A stretch of DNA of 64,000 nucleotides from Sipunculus nudus (lineage: Eukaryota > Annelida > Sipuncula > Golfingiida > Sipunculidae), in NCBI GenBank assembly GCA_026874595.1, contig CM049321.1:46555797-46619796 (forward strand), in the 5' to 3' direction. This document shows, piece after piece, positions 1-11,018 of this stretch. Both the position numbers and the translations under genes were made by a program. How positions within the stretch are numbered: position 1 is the stretch's first letter; the number at the start of each line of letters is the position of its first letter. The notes beneath the pieces were generated by a model. The model did no database searches. It had not been told where the DNA came from and was given only the letters and a program-made list of their open reading frames with translations.

Positions 1-436
1 CAGACAATCAAGCTCATATCTCCGGAACCTTTTGACCAAACCGGCCAAAATTTTCCATGTGTATAGATCTCACAAAGCTCTTTATCATACACAAAACTGG
101 TGGCGCCACCTGCACCCATTTTTGCACAGCGTCAGTCTGTTTGTCTGCCATGGGCTAAAATCACTCATATCTCTGTAGTGGTTTGACATAACTGCCAAAT
201 ATATTGCAGGTTGATACCTCCTGGACAGCTTTCTTGATTTTATGACAGTTGGTGCCACCTACATTCTAGTTTACGCTGCAGACATCCAAGCTCATATCTC
301 CGGAACCGTTTGACTGATTCTGCCAAAATTTTGCATGCGTATAGATGTCACATAGCTCTTTATCATACACAAAACTGGTGGCGCCACCTGCAACCATTTT
401 TGCACAGCATCTGTCTGTTTGTCTGCCATGGGCTTG
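1..436. repeat. Tandem array of ~140-bp non-coding units
   Basis: Positions 1-155 and 278-435 are two clearly related units (CTCATATCTCCGGAACC start, then a GGTGGCGCCACC palindrome at 99-110 and 377-388, then TTTTTGCACAGC). A more diverged third unit lies between them (165-270, with CTCATATCTCTG and GGTGCCACCT). The same architecture and palindrome recur in the repeat nest at 52-61 kb, so this is probably the end of another such element. Open frames across it are fortuitous. Confidence 0.7.
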
Positions 437-958
437 GATGTATCTATATGGCCCCATGATACACCACCAGTTATGGTGTACTTTGCTGAAAATCCACTGG
501 GTTGCCATTTCTGCTGACTCTTCTAAGAGAAGATCACAGTTTCCATTGAGAATACATTGATTTGCCATATTAATGTGTATTATATTGGTTGATATGTTGC
601 TAACCATCACATATTACCAGGTTCCGTCAGTAATCTAACTAGAAAGTTCAGTTTATCACATGCCTACTACATCGCCCACTGGAGGTTGACTTACTGGCGT
701 GAACTGTATCCTCCTATTTTTCTTGGATCAATATTGTCTTTTAGCTTTAAATGTAGAGTATGTGAGTTTTGGCAGTACCTGTACACAAAATACATTGTTT
801 TGATCTTACAAAAGCGCACAACAGGTGTGCAGTTGACTTGATCATGCCCTGCCAGAATACTTTACATGGCGGCCCCTTGTGTACATCCGAGGCAAGAAGC
901 CAATGGATTCGGTCGAGGTGTTCTGAATATTTAGTTTCGAAGTCGTCCACGTGGCCTC
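437..958. other. No feature recognised
   Basis: Unique-looking sequence. Open frames on both strands are short and resemble nothing I know. Confidence 0.5.
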
Positions 959-1036
959 AGACTTAACTGTACAGACCATGGCATGGTACCTGGTCAGGTT
1001 GCCTCATTTATTGCTCTGTGTTACAGGTGGGCCCAT
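959..1036 (+). repeat. Partial copy of the ZNF leader block
   Basis: The stretch with ATGGTACCTGGTCAGGTTGC and CATTTATTGCTCTGTGTTACAGG resembles the end of the leader blocks at 2570-2625 (locus A) and 10720-10780 (locus B). It is probably a leftover of duplication of the zinc-finger gene 5' region. No finger-coding exon directly follows. Confidence 0.4.
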
Positions 1037-2400
1037 ATTTTATCATGTATCATATCTGTACGAAGACAGGATGAACTTTCAGCGTTAACATATTTTCATG
1101 TTTTTTTGGTAGTACCAATAGTAATGATATTGCAATGTTTTAAACATACAAGAACATTTGAGATACGAAAATATACCTTTTAGAACATGAGGTCTCTGGA
1201 CCATGCTGAAAATATCAACCCAGTGGGCTCACGTCGGAAGAGAACGAGGCTCTTAAACTCAAGGAGGAACTCATTTGGTACTATATCTATATAAATTCAG
1301 GATTAGATATATATATTATTATCGCCTGAATATTTTGCATTTATGTTCAAGGCTCAACGTCAAAACTGTAACCCTTAGTTTCAGAGAATTTATGCCATTT
1401 TGCAGAAGTGCTTCCATCTGAAAGACATACATAGAACTGATTCAGGCTTCTATTTCCATCTGTATTAAAACCCCTGTAATAATAAACAGTGGAACCTGTC
1501 TGAAAGACCACCTGTCTATTAAGACCACCAAATGTACTAAGATTAGTTATAGCCTACATGTAACTGACCTGTGAATTAAGACCACCTTCGGCCAGTCTTA
1601 TTAGACAGGATCAAATTTAGTTCATTGAACTCATGGAGATAACTTACTGGTTGGAAAGATATGTCTTATCTTAATAAATTCTAAATTTCTTTATTCAGAC
1701 AATTGGGGCCTGGTCCAGTTATCATGAAATACAATGTAATTGTTACAGTGCGAACAAATGTCCGACCATATACAATTTTCTATAGGTAACGGAACTTAAT
1801 TTTGCCGTTTTTCATCTTATCAAAATGTCTGACCTGATATTTATACTTTTTACTCTGATGTAATGATTCTCGGTTTTATGCGTATTGTTTACATACATAG
1901 TCCACTGTTCTCATTTTTACCCATGGATAAGATGGGCAGGAGCTGGTATCATATGGTATTCTGATTTGAGACAATTCATGTAAGTAACACTTGTTGGAGA
2001 ATCTTTGGTTTACATGATACTACAGGTGGTATGAAACAAAATCATAATCTATCCAAAAATCTCATGTAAGTGGTTTTACAGTATATACATCATATAGTGT
2101 TTATTCATTAAAACAATGTTTATATCGTCATATTCATCTACCTTTTTTGTAAAATTAAGAATATTTGTGAATTCTGGCATAGATTATGTATATATGGATG
2201 ATCTCTAGGATTTTATGTTAAGAAATATTCCCGTGATGCCTCCGTGATGAATGTATAAGCTTGTTTATCAACAAGCTGTAAACACACCAATGTTGACAAA
2301 AGAAAAAAACATGTAGTTTAAGGTGGTAGGTTGCATATATGCAGAGCTTACAGTTCACTAGTCGATAAATACCATTTGCAAAACTCCGGTTCGTGTGACT
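1037..2400. other. Non-coding; possible Pogo-like repeat fragment inside
   Basis: At 1491-1625 the sequence CAGTGGAACCTGTC followed by two AAGACCACC repeats resembles the terminal part of Pogo/Tigger-like MITEs, but I do not see a matching inverted end, so this is weak. The rest is AT-rich with no recognised feature. Confidence 0.3.
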
Positions 2401-2432
2401 TGCCTTATATATAAGGCAGAATATATATAAGG
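2401..2432 (+). promoter_or_regulatory. Candidate core promoter of ZNF locus A
   Basis: A perfect 18-bp palindrome (TGCCTTATATATAAGGCA, 2401-2418) is followed by a TATA-like TATAAGG at 2426-2432. The paralogous locus B keeps TATAAGG at 10552-10558 at the same distance from a conserved leader, which supports a promoter role; the palindrome itself is not in B. No transcript data are available. Confidence 0.4.
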
Positions 2433-2449
2433 AAGCATCGGTAACTCAT

Positions 2450-2583
2450 GCTGGATATTTAGTATCTTCGAAAATAACGAAGTATAAACGTTCGGAATAT
2501 TCAAAATATTATATAAATAATTCATTTAAAATGGCATTGTGCATTAATTCATTGTGAGAGAGTTAAACTCCGTATGGAACCTG
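2450..2583 (+). other. Candidate non-coding exon 1 of ZNF locus A
   Basis: The block with CTTCGAAAATAACGAAGT and AAAATGGCATTGTGC is conserved with locus B (10575-10733). It ends at a possible donor (CCTG|GTTAGG, GT at 2584; B has CCAGG|GTAGGC). The ATG in this block meets a stop after seven codons in A, so the exon is most simply a 5' UTR. Exon ends are inferred. Confidence 0.35.
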
Positions 2584-3037
2584 GTTAGGTTACTTCATTC
2601 ATTGCTCTTTGTTTACATGTATAAACCAAATAAGGGACAGCCAATCTTTTCAGGTATTTGTGGAGCTGATGGTCAATACCCATACTGGTCACATATTGAA
2701 AATTAATAAATTATCCTGAATAAATAATTCTCAATGGGAGATTGTAATGAACCAATATTCAGTGATGCAAAATTTCAACAAATTAACTTTCATGCATGAT
2801 ATTTACCACATACAACAAAAATATATATCCACAATTTCAATTAGTTGTGTTCTAACTGACTTAGCAAACATTTAAATTCTACCTCACACTGTGCTAATTT
2901 GTTACAAGTGTACTTGTTAGCAATTACATTTTAAAATAAATGCAACAGAAGATAAGAGCATGGCTAATCAATTAATACAATATTCATTCTGTGTTTTTTG
3001 TATCTATTTTAATTATTGTATTCCTATTATGTTGCAG
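2584..3037 (+). other. Putative 5' UTR intron of ZNF locus A
   Basis: AT-rich sequence ends in a pyrimidine-rich acceptor, ATGTTGCAG|GTGTCGCAG, with AG at 3036-3037. Locus B has the same acceptor at 11801-11802 (TTGTTGCAG|GTGTCACAG). Confidence 0.5.
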
Positions 3038-3054
3038 GTGTCGCAGAAAAAGTG

Positions 3055-4485
3055 ATGGAACCCACTGAACCATCACAATGTTCAAGTATGTTTGTTAAGG
3101 AAGAAAATGACATCAGCTGCTTCAAGAGTGAATCGAATACCTTCAGGCAGGACAGTGCATTTGATAGGGTCAATGTGTATGACTTCATCAAGAGGGAATT
3201 AGATGAGCAGGATAAACAGATCAGTGTAAATGATGGCAAAAAAGATCTGCCTGGTGGTACCAAGATCACTGAAAAGTACAGTCAAAGTCCACTTGAATAC
3301 ACAAATAATGCTATTACAGAGGAGGAAACACCAAGTTCTCCTGTAGATATACAGGGTGATATGTCAGATGAGAACAGGGGTCGCCAAAAATACACATGTA
3401 CTAATATAACAGATGGAAAAACTCTCAGTTCAGAAGAACCAACTCAGATTACTGTTCATGTATCATCAGTTGTATCTGGTGAAAATGATGATGAATCTAC
3501 TGACTTTATAAAAAGAGAACCTGGATTAATTCCAAATACGGTAGAAGACAAAATGGAGGAGCAGACAGGGGTTAACGCTTTTGTATGTGAGCATTGCTGC
3601 AAACAATTTTCTAAGCGGGGTGACCTGAATAAGCACATGAAGTCACATGGTACAGAAAACCCATATAAGTGTGAGCATTGTGAAAAATTTTTCCCAAAAC
3701 CAAGTCATCTCAAGGTACATATGAGAAGACATACTGGAGAAAAACCATTTGCGTGCGAGACGTGTGGCAAATGTTTCTCTGAGCAAAGGAAGCTGAAGGT
3801 TCACAACAGGATGCATACTGGAGAAAAACCTTTTATGTGTAAGCTGTGTGGCAAATGTTTCTCTCAGCAGAGTAACCTGACTGATCATACCTTAAAGCAC
3901 ACAGGAGAAAAACCATTTAGATGTGAGCAGTGTGGCAAATGTTTCTCTCAGAAGAGCAATCTGAAGAGACATTTCAGGACACACACTGGGGAAAAACCAT
4001 TTAAGTGTGAGGAGTGTGGCAAATGTTATTCTCAGCAGGGTGATTTGAAGAATCACTTGAGGACACACACTGGAGAAAAACCATATAACTGTTTCCTTTG
4101 TGGCAAATGTTTCCCACGAATGACTGACTTGAAGTGTCACACCAGGACACATACCGGAGAAAAACCTTCTAGCTGTAAGCAGTGTGGTAAACGTTTCTCT
4201 CAGCATAGTTACCTCAAGATTCACATGAGGACACACACTGGAGAAAAACCATTTACCTGTGAGCATTGTGGCAAAGGTTTCACGGTAAAGGGTAAGCTGA
4301 CGGCTCATATCAGGACACATACAGGTGAAAAACCATTCAAATGTGAGCATTGTGGCAAATCATTTGCTGATCAAAGTACACATAATGCACACGTCAAGAT
4401 GCACATCAGGAAAAAAGGCACTTCGAAGATTGTGGCAAATGTTTCTCTCAAAAGATCATTTATTTTCAAAAAAAATATTTTCTAA
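3055..4485 (+). CDS. C2H2 zinc-finger protein, ten fingers (locus A)
   Basis: Intact 476-residue frame, probably a nuclear DNA-binding regulator. I start it at the ATG at 3055, 17 nt after a good 3' splice site; the open frame reaches further upstream, so an upstream coding exon is not excluded. Residues 1-175 are acidic, low in structure, and hold four psi-K-x-E matches (K15 VKEE, K24 FKSE, K46 and K153 IKRE), the usual SUMO-acceptor pattern. Residues 176-455 are ten consecutive C-x2-C-x12-H-x3-H fingers joined by TGEKPF/Y linkers, except after finger 1 (GTENPY). Most fingers carry an extra Cys in CGKCFS. Contact positions differ between fingers (for example QSSNLTD, QKSNLKR, RMTDLKC), as expected for sequence-specific binding. 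No KRAB, SCAN, BTB or ZAD domain is visible. The array ends without a full linker and is followed by a frameshifted eleventh finger. Loci B, C and D are paralogues. Target and function are unknown. Confidence 0.88.
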   Translation: MEPTEPSQCSSMFVKEENDISCFKSESNTFRQDSAFDRVNVYDFIKRELDEQDKQISVNDGKKDLPGGTKITEKYSQSPLEYTNNAITEEETPSSPVDIQGDMSDENRGRQKYTCTNITDGKTLSSEEPTQITVHVSSVVSGENDDESTDFIKREPGLIPNTVEDKMEEQTGVNAFVCEHCCKQFSKRGDLNKHMKSHGTENPYKCEHCEKFFPKPSHLKVHMRRHTGEKPFACETCGKCFSEQRKLKVHNRMHTGEKPFMCKLCGKCFSQQSNLTDHTLKHTGEKPFRCEQCGKCFSQKSNLKRHFRTHTGEKPFKCEECGKCYSQQGDLKNHLRTHTGEKPYNCFLCGKCFPRMTDLKCHTRTHTGEKPSSCKQCGKRFSQHSYLKIHMRTHTGEKPFTCEHCGKGFTVKGKLTAHIRTHTGEKPFKCEHCGKSFADQSTHNAHVKMHIRKKGTSKIVANVSLKRSFIFKKNIF

Positions 4486-4516
4486 ACACATGAACACATA
4501 CTGGAGAGAAAATAAA
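4417..4516 (+). pseudogene. Decayed eleventh finger and candidate poly(A) signal
   Basis: Past finger 10 a shifted frame reads CGKCFSQK, then KHMNTYW, a degenerate CGKCFSQ...HMNTHTGEK finger, so the ancestral array was longer by at least one unit. AATAAA lies at 4511-4516, 26 nt after the stop codon, and could be the polyadenylation signal. Confidence 0.6.
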
Positions 4517-4859
4517 ACATTATATTAATGTGACAGTAATGTGAAACCTGAACAACCTAAAAATTCATGCAAGAAATCGGGCAAATGTTACAATAAGTAG
4601 TTAATGTGAGCAGATGAGTTATCACACACATCATATAGGGGAGGAGTGTTTGCTTATGGTGTGAGTTGCGCGATGTGGACTGGCAGGTGTGCTATTGAAG
4701 GTGTACTACACATTGTTACTAAAAAGAACCATTTTCACAACATTATTTTTATTATCATTTTTGTTATTCTTATTAAAAATGGAGATAGCTGGAGCAAAAT
4801 AGCATGCAAAAAACTATTTCCCTGCCAGAACAAAGAGGTTCATTGGTTTAAACATCACC
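4517..4859 (+). repeat. 3' flank shared by ZNF loci A, B and C
   Basis: Short blocks (GACAGTAATGTGA, AAAGAACCATTTT.ACAACAT, CCAGAACAA, then ..AAGCACTTTATC.CTAT) recur in order after locus B (13040-13400) and locus C (21915-22195). This shows that the three loci arose by DNA-level duplication including the 3' flank. Confidence 0.7.
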
Positions 4860-5030
4860 ATTGAAGCACTTTATCACTATACTTTCAGAGTGCCCCCCCC
4901 CGTCCCCCCATTGAGGCACTTTATCACTATACTTTCATAGTGCCCCCCCCCCCCCCCCGTCCCCCCATTGAGGCACTTTATCACTATACTTACAGAGTGG
5001 CCCCCACCCCCCCCCCCCCCCCCCCCCCCG
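4860..5030. repeat. Minisatellite, three units of 50-60 bp with poly-C
   Basis: Three consecutive units of CATTGAGGCACTTTATCACT plus a C-rich tract of growing length (about 4860-4909, 4910-4967, 4968-5029). Single-copy counterparts follow loci B and C at about 13376-13420 and 22165-22225, so expansion occurred only at A. Confidence 0.8.
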
Positions 5031-5949
5031 AGGAACCTAGTAATAGTTATCAATGAGGAAGCGGATCAATTAGTTTTACGTGGTTTAGTGTGGATATAAA
5101 TTAGGAATTATGGTGTTTTTAATTGATTTATATACTCTGGCTGATTGTTCGGTTTCAGATTTTCATTATAAATATTTCTTTGATGAAAAAGAGAAGATTT
5201 AGTGAAAAGTATGTTCACCTAGTACGCCGATACAGAGTTAAATATTTCTACTAAAATCATTTTTACATTTCATTATTATTTATTGGACTGGAAGTGTTGC
5301 TTCATAAAAAAGATGTGGATTTTTACGACTGATGTGTTAACTGTTAATGGTATTGTTAGGTATAGTTTACATAGCAAGCCTCCCAGTTACGCTTACAAGC
5401 CCGCTTTATAAAATACTGGTGTAAGAGCGAGGATAGAGATTTTTAAATAAATCATATAATTTTCTTAAAATAAACAAACGTGGGTCTTTCCCTTGGTGTG
5501 TGAACCATTTCTAATATGTTCAAACAAGAAATGTGCGGGTAGCTACAAGCTTTGCTTCGAGTCATTATTTATCTGTATTAGACACTAGGGACCAGGCAGT
5601 AATTTTGTGCTTGGATTTCCATGGTGAATGAGCCTGGTAGAAACTACAGTTAAATAAATACCCCTCTATCAAATAGAAGTGGTACTATTTGGTAGAAATG
5701 GTATACATAACATAAAAGGAAAAACCCTTACACTGGATCGTTTCTGTCTGACAATTCAACCTGTGAACCTATTATTCATCAGATGCGATTGAGAAACCAT
5801 CTCGGGAACTTGTTTCTCAATTTTTGTTGTTTCGGTACAAATTTATTCTGGTGTAACCACAAATAAAAAGTGTTGAAGATTAAAGTTATTTTTCCTTCAT
5901 ACACTATTTTGTCCTTCTTTGTTCACATAGCCAGTGGAAATAAACTGGT
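5031..5949. other. No gene recognised
   Basis: AT-rich non-coding sequence. The first ~60 bases weakly match the sequence just after the poly-C at locus B (GAGGAAC). Confidence 0.5.
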
Positions 5950-6460
5950 TCCTCGATGTTGTGATCCAGCAATAGGGTGACTATACACGCAGGACCCGCA
6001 GGTGCGGTAGACATCAGACCTGGCTAAAACCAGGATTTAAATGAGAGGAAGCCCGTGCTAGCGCCCTGTGATGACAATTCCGAAGATGTACATGACTCTT
6101 CATGGATTAAGAAAAGCTATGTTTGGATAAAAAATAATGAAGGCAGTGACTCCCCCAAAATGTCCAGTACATCCTGTCAAGCTCTCTGCATGGAGCACTA
6201 TTGACAAGTGTTCCATATTTCCATCCAATATAGCCCCAGTGCAGATATTTACTATGAATAGTTAACACTGTTAAATTGGTAAAAGATGTCTGACTAAATT
6301 GAGCTCAGTCTTAATCAAGTAAATAAACAATTTGCAAAGATTCAAGTCCACAAATGCTGGTTTTAAATCGGTTGATCGGTGTTGTTTTCCAGCAGTCGGG
6401 ATGACTATACTCCGAGGACCTGCAGGTGCGGTAGACATCGGACCTGATAAAGCCAGGTTA
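5950..6460 (+). repeat. Two SINE-tail fragments
   Basis: Segments 5960-6035 and 6374-6460 both read ..GGTGACTATACACGCAGGACC..GCAGGTGCGGTAGACATC.GACCTG. They match the body of the tRNA-derived SINE at 28736-28971 (CAGGACCCACAGGTGCGG, read on its - strand). Neither fragment has the tRNA-like head, so both appear truncated. About 340 bp of unrecognised sequence lies between them. Confidence 0.6.
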
Positions 6461-8395
6461 AAGCCCTTGTCACCCTAAGTTAGACGAGCTTTAACTAATT
6501 GTCATTAGACCGTCAAAATCCTAGGTTAATACTCTGATCCTGGTGTAATCCCCTAGAGTGCACAAAGTCAAATACACTGACCGATGTCGAGCTAGCTGCT
6601 AAGCCAAATAATGCCTGTATTAACCTGAAAATCCGACTGGAGTTGCAAAGCTGTCAAACAGGGAAATAAGGTCCGCCCTCAAATTAAAAGATTTTACCTC
6701 TACACATTTATAAATCATTTACACGGCGTGCAAAATAAATAAAAATAGCCAAACCAGCTTTTAACAAATGACATATTTATTTATTGGACTAGAAGCGTCT
6801 CTTATATAAAAAATAAATTGATCTGAACCATGCACTGGTTATTATTGTTAAGCCTATATCAGTATCCGCTACTGTCGCCGCACTAGATTTAAGGCCAGTT
6901 TTCTGGTGATTTCCTGTGACCACGCGGGGCAAGTCCTTGGGGAACCCCTCGGTTTTTCAATTGACTGAATATAACTTGCTGTCATTGATAAAAAGTTGCT
7001 TTTTGCTCGAAGACCAAGTTTTTTTTTAAATTAAGCCAAAGCAGTACATATAAATTATATAGTTAAGGTGTTAGAGCCCTGCGAGGGACAGAACCCGCCC
7101 CGCGGTAAGAATTTTCATTGTTTTGCTGGGAGGCCAAACAAAAAAAAAAAAAAATAAATAAATAAAATAAATGCTTGGAGTTGGGTATGCGGGCAAAAAC
7201 GCTAGGATGAACGGGGAGGGGAGGGCTACGAGATTTTCTGTTTAATTCTGGGTTTTTTACATACTATTTAGTAAATCCAGTTATATTAAATTAAGTATAA
7301 TTAAGTATAATTGCGTTGCAACGTTCGAACGCAGATAATTTCCTCCACAAATCTATTGGGAAGCCTGAAGAGCAGGTAAGGAAGTGATAAGATAGGGGTC
7401 ATACAATGAAATTACAAGAACGTTTATAGTTTTAATTATACTTTCCGAGAAACTATCTTCAGCAAAGGTATGTCAGGTCAATGTGGGCCATTTCGGGTTA
7501 CACCGACACATAAATTGTCCCTCTTTGTTATGTTTAACATATCCGCATATTGCTCATATACAGACCAAGATTCTCGTCATTCCTGTTTCAGTTCCAGGTC
7601 ACCAGTCTCCCGCTCTATCTATTATTGGCCAGAAAATGCTACTATGTGTACCTCGATTTCGAGTTATAATGCAGTTCACGTCGACGCCACCAGGTGGCGC
7701 CACCGGCCGATGCTGTGGCCACGAAAATCAGCCCCTCTGTCGGCCGACCTCTGGCTCTCTATATAAGTGTTCTTAAACAACCAGACCTTTTCTATAAAAT
7801 ATGTCACTATTTCTGCTCATCCCTCAACTACAGTCCCCTTACATGCCATTTTTATTTAACGCGAGATGCACCCAGTGACCCCGTTCATGTCCTTTAGCCC
7901 GGTCCTGTCAATTAGGCCTACAGGACACGTGGTTGTATTTATTTTCCCTATATAACATCTATAAAACACCTGAGGTTTGGGCCTCTTTTAAATAATTTTC
8001 AAAATAAATTCTGATATTAAACTTTTTTTTACCTGAGAATTTGTTGTTTCTTCAGTCAAACTTGACCAAGAAAAAGGGGGCTTGTGTATCTCCTTTTTTA
8101 ACCATCCTGGCCCGAATGCAGTGAAGCCCAAAATACCCCACTAAGCAGTCCCAAACTAGCATTTGGACAACATCTCTTTGATTGGCCATAGATTTAAAAC
8201 AAATTGACCAATACTGTCAATTTTATTGGGAATTATGCTTAACATACTTAAAAATCAAACAATGGGGTGTTTTTGATGCTCCAGCACATGATGGCTAGAG
8301 CCAACCAGAGAAAGCCAGACCATTTACTACTCTCCTTCAGGTTCAGGGCTTGGTGACCCCAGGTCATGTAAACAAATAGGACCACGTGACCTACA
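6461..8395. other. No gene recognised
   Basis: Mixed unique sequence with an A-rich tract at 7140-7170. A GGTGGCGCCACC palindrome at 7693-7704 is the same as in the repeats at 1-436 and 55.9 kb. Overlapping open frames at 7470-7900 are short and in three phases, which argues against coding. Confidence 0.5.
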
Positions 8396-8640
8396 CACTT
8401 CCCCACATTTCCCAGGGATGCAATATGGCGGTGTAACCTTCGGCCGCTGTCGATACCGACTGACAGCCTCAAATCGACCATATCAGCCGCCAGCGCCCAG
8501 CTAGCAACCAATTCGGCCGCAACCCCGACGGAGCCACTGCTTGGGAACGAACACCAGTATGACCAATCATTCATATCGGCCGCAGCTTTGGCGGCGTCGA
8601 CCATTTCGGCCGCCGGGCTACCTAATTACAAACACGGTTG
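8396..8640. promoter_or_regulatory. CpG-rich island, possible promoter
   Basis: A locally GC- and CpG-rich block in AT-rich surroundings with four CGGCCG sites (near 8450, 8517, 8577, 8607) and an ATATGGCGG motif of YY1-site type at 8423-8431. An open - strand frame (8248-8604) crosses it but has no recognisable domain. A promoter or first exon is possible; nothing next to it confirms this. Confidence 0.3.
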
Positions 8641-9278
8641 CATCATAATTAGAACTAGCGTATTCAACCAGAAATATGATGGACTTAATCAAATATATAT
8701 TTATTTAAAATATGATTGGACATATTTATAAGAAACATTTTAAATTTATAAGCGTAAGAAAATATCTGGAATTACAACTCATGTACTTGCACTGAATATA
8801 ATAGAACATTACTTTGTCCTGAAACTTAGTACTTACGCTTTGTTGTATTATGTTAATTTGTTGTTAATATATTTAAATGTAGGTTCCTTTCAGAAATTTA
8901 TTTATCATAATGCTTTGTATAGTTTTTTCTTCAAAGACAGGAAACCCGTACTAAATTCATGATATTATAATTTTTAAATCATGCTAGAAAACTTATCTCC
9001 CCGTAGAGAGACCCCTTCTGTTGCTGCGGTATGACCAGTGTAATTGTACGGATCAAATATTTATGTGCACATTGTTAGACAAATGATGTGGAATATGTAT
9101 GTAGCGGGTCGATCTTAAACTCGTCAACCTTAAATTCGTCTGGTTTGTTTCCTGAGTTCTCCCTCAGGGATTCGCTTGAATTTTTCGCTTATTCCAAGCC
9201 AGAGTTCCCCCTTCAGATTTAGTCTTGTTTTACATAATAATAGAGTAGGTAAGAGCCGGAAATCTAGCATAGGAGACG
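8641..9278. other. No feature recognised
   Basis: AT-rich sequence without convincing open frames. Confidence 0.5.
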
Positions 9279-9700
9279 GCATTCCGCTCATACTGTTGGT
9301 TGTGGCAGCACGCCATTTCAACCTTTAAATTGTCTCTATTTTCATGTAGATGAGTTATCATTTTTCTTATAGTTAAAGGTTTCTTATTTTTAACTACCTT
9401 TATAACTCTCCTTACTAAATGGTATCTAAATTTATGCTTTGACGTAACTTTTAACATTGACTCAGTTTACTCTCGAGCTTAAACATGGTCTCCGTTTTGC
9501 TCTCGAGCTTAAACGTAACTTATACTCTCTCTGAAACCCGACTTCAATTTTTGCTCATGCATAGAATACCCACATGCGAATGTTTTCTTAATGTATATCT
9601 CCGTATGTCTTCATGTATGTTAAATCGTGTTATAAAGGAATTCCGCTCATACTGTTTGTTGTGGCAGCACCCCATTTCAACATTTGTCTGTATTTTCCTG
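9279..9700. repeat. Dispersed direct duplication of ~65 bp
   Basis: ATTCCGCTCATACTGT followed by TTGTGGCAGCAC.CCATTTCAAC appears at 9281-9345 and again at 9640-9700. Between them CTCTCGAGCTTAAAC occurs twice (about 9470 and 9500). This suggests local slippage or a small repeat family. Confidence 0.65.
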
Positions 9701-10545
9701 TGGTAAAGTTGGCGTCACTTTGTCGTCGCTTTGCCCAACATCTCCATGAATACATATTTACGACCCCGTTACAGATCAAGCCCCCAGGGATGAGATGTCA
9801 TGGTTTTTAAACGTCGAGTGTGTTATTATGCGCATTAACACTTGTATGCTATGAGTAGGCCTACAAAGATTCTCGAATGTCGCTACACGGACTATCTTAC
9901 AATACTGGCCAGTATTTAATTTCTTGGACCGCAAGACGTCGCTTTTACCCGTTGAGGACCCGGATATTTCGCCTCGAACTGCGCGTGTCGCTTTATGCCA
10001 TGTCATGCTTGACTACGTCGAGGATCACTGTGCTCTGTTCACTATGTACAAAATTTAAAGCTGCTTGAAATTGTTGTTTTGTGCGCCTGTAGGCGATTTC
10101 TGTTTTCACGAAGGAAATCAAAGCCGGCTGGTTTTCGGAGTGTCAAAGGAATTCACCACACAAGGTAATTTTTTCGCCGCTGAACTGTTGCATGTACCAC
10201 TGCTAATTATTTTAGTGGAACACGTGTCTTTGACGTTTTAATGTTCATTTTGAACTGTGACTAGAATAGTTCTTAACAGAACATTTTTGCAGGACTTTTT
10301 TACAGAGCAAGCATGGAATCCGGTGTACATGGACGAAGTTATGCGTGTATACGGACGGACGTAATGTTTTAGGATTCATGTCGATGTCATATGATCAGGC
10401 ATATCATGGCATATGTTGAGTACTACTAATATGAGACGGTCAGGTCAGTTTAGACCCATGTTGTAAATGAAGACCGCCTCATTATCGCTCAGGCCAATAA
10501 TATTCCATTTTGGAACAACTTGTCCAGGTTTTATTTTTACCTGGA
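9701..10545. other. No feature recognised
   Basis: Moderate-GC sequence upstream of locus B's promoter-like block. Short frames only. Confidence 0.45.
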
Positions 10546-10551
10546 TACATG

Positions 10552-10733
10552 TATAAGGTGTCATCCGTAACTTAAGCTGCATTCAAAAGGACTGGATACT
10601 CACTATATCTTCGAAAATAACGAAGTGTAAACATGTATAATATTCCTGATATACATGTAATAACAATAATTCATATAAAATGGCATTGTGCGTGAGTTCA
10701 GTGTGTAAGAGTTCAGCTCCGAATGGCACCAGG
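10552..10733 (+). promoter_or_regulatory. Promoter and leader block of ZNF locus B
   Basis: TATAAGG (10552-10558) and the downstream CTTCGAAAATAACGAAGTGT / AAAATGGCATTGTGC block match locus A at 2426-2583. A donor-like CCAGG|GTAGGC ends the block (GT at 10734). In B the ATG at 10680 is open through the donor, unlike in A. Confidence 0.4.
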
Positions 10734-10966
10734 GTAGGCGACGCCATGCATTGTTCTGTTTGCAGGAATCTAATAAAATCGTGTCCACCATTTAGTTAAG
10801 GTAGTAACGTCTTTTGCATTCATTGTGTACTCTTGTCTCAAACAAATCCCAATAAGTCTTTCTTTCTTATGCAAAACCCCCATATGATATATATCATTTT
10901 AAACCTTATAAAATTATCCATCTGGTGATATATAATATGTATTTATATCTCATCTAACTGTTTTAA

Positions 10967-11018
<52 letters not shown>

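Noticed and set aside
3456-4350. Long open frames antisense to the ten-finger gene
   Set aside because: They are the repeated mirror image of the finger codons (MCP/LRETFAT repeats) and not genes.
4860-5030. CRISPR-like regular repeats
   Set aside because: Directly adjoining 50-60 bp units with variable poly-C and no unique spacers, in eukaryotic DNA: a minisatellite.
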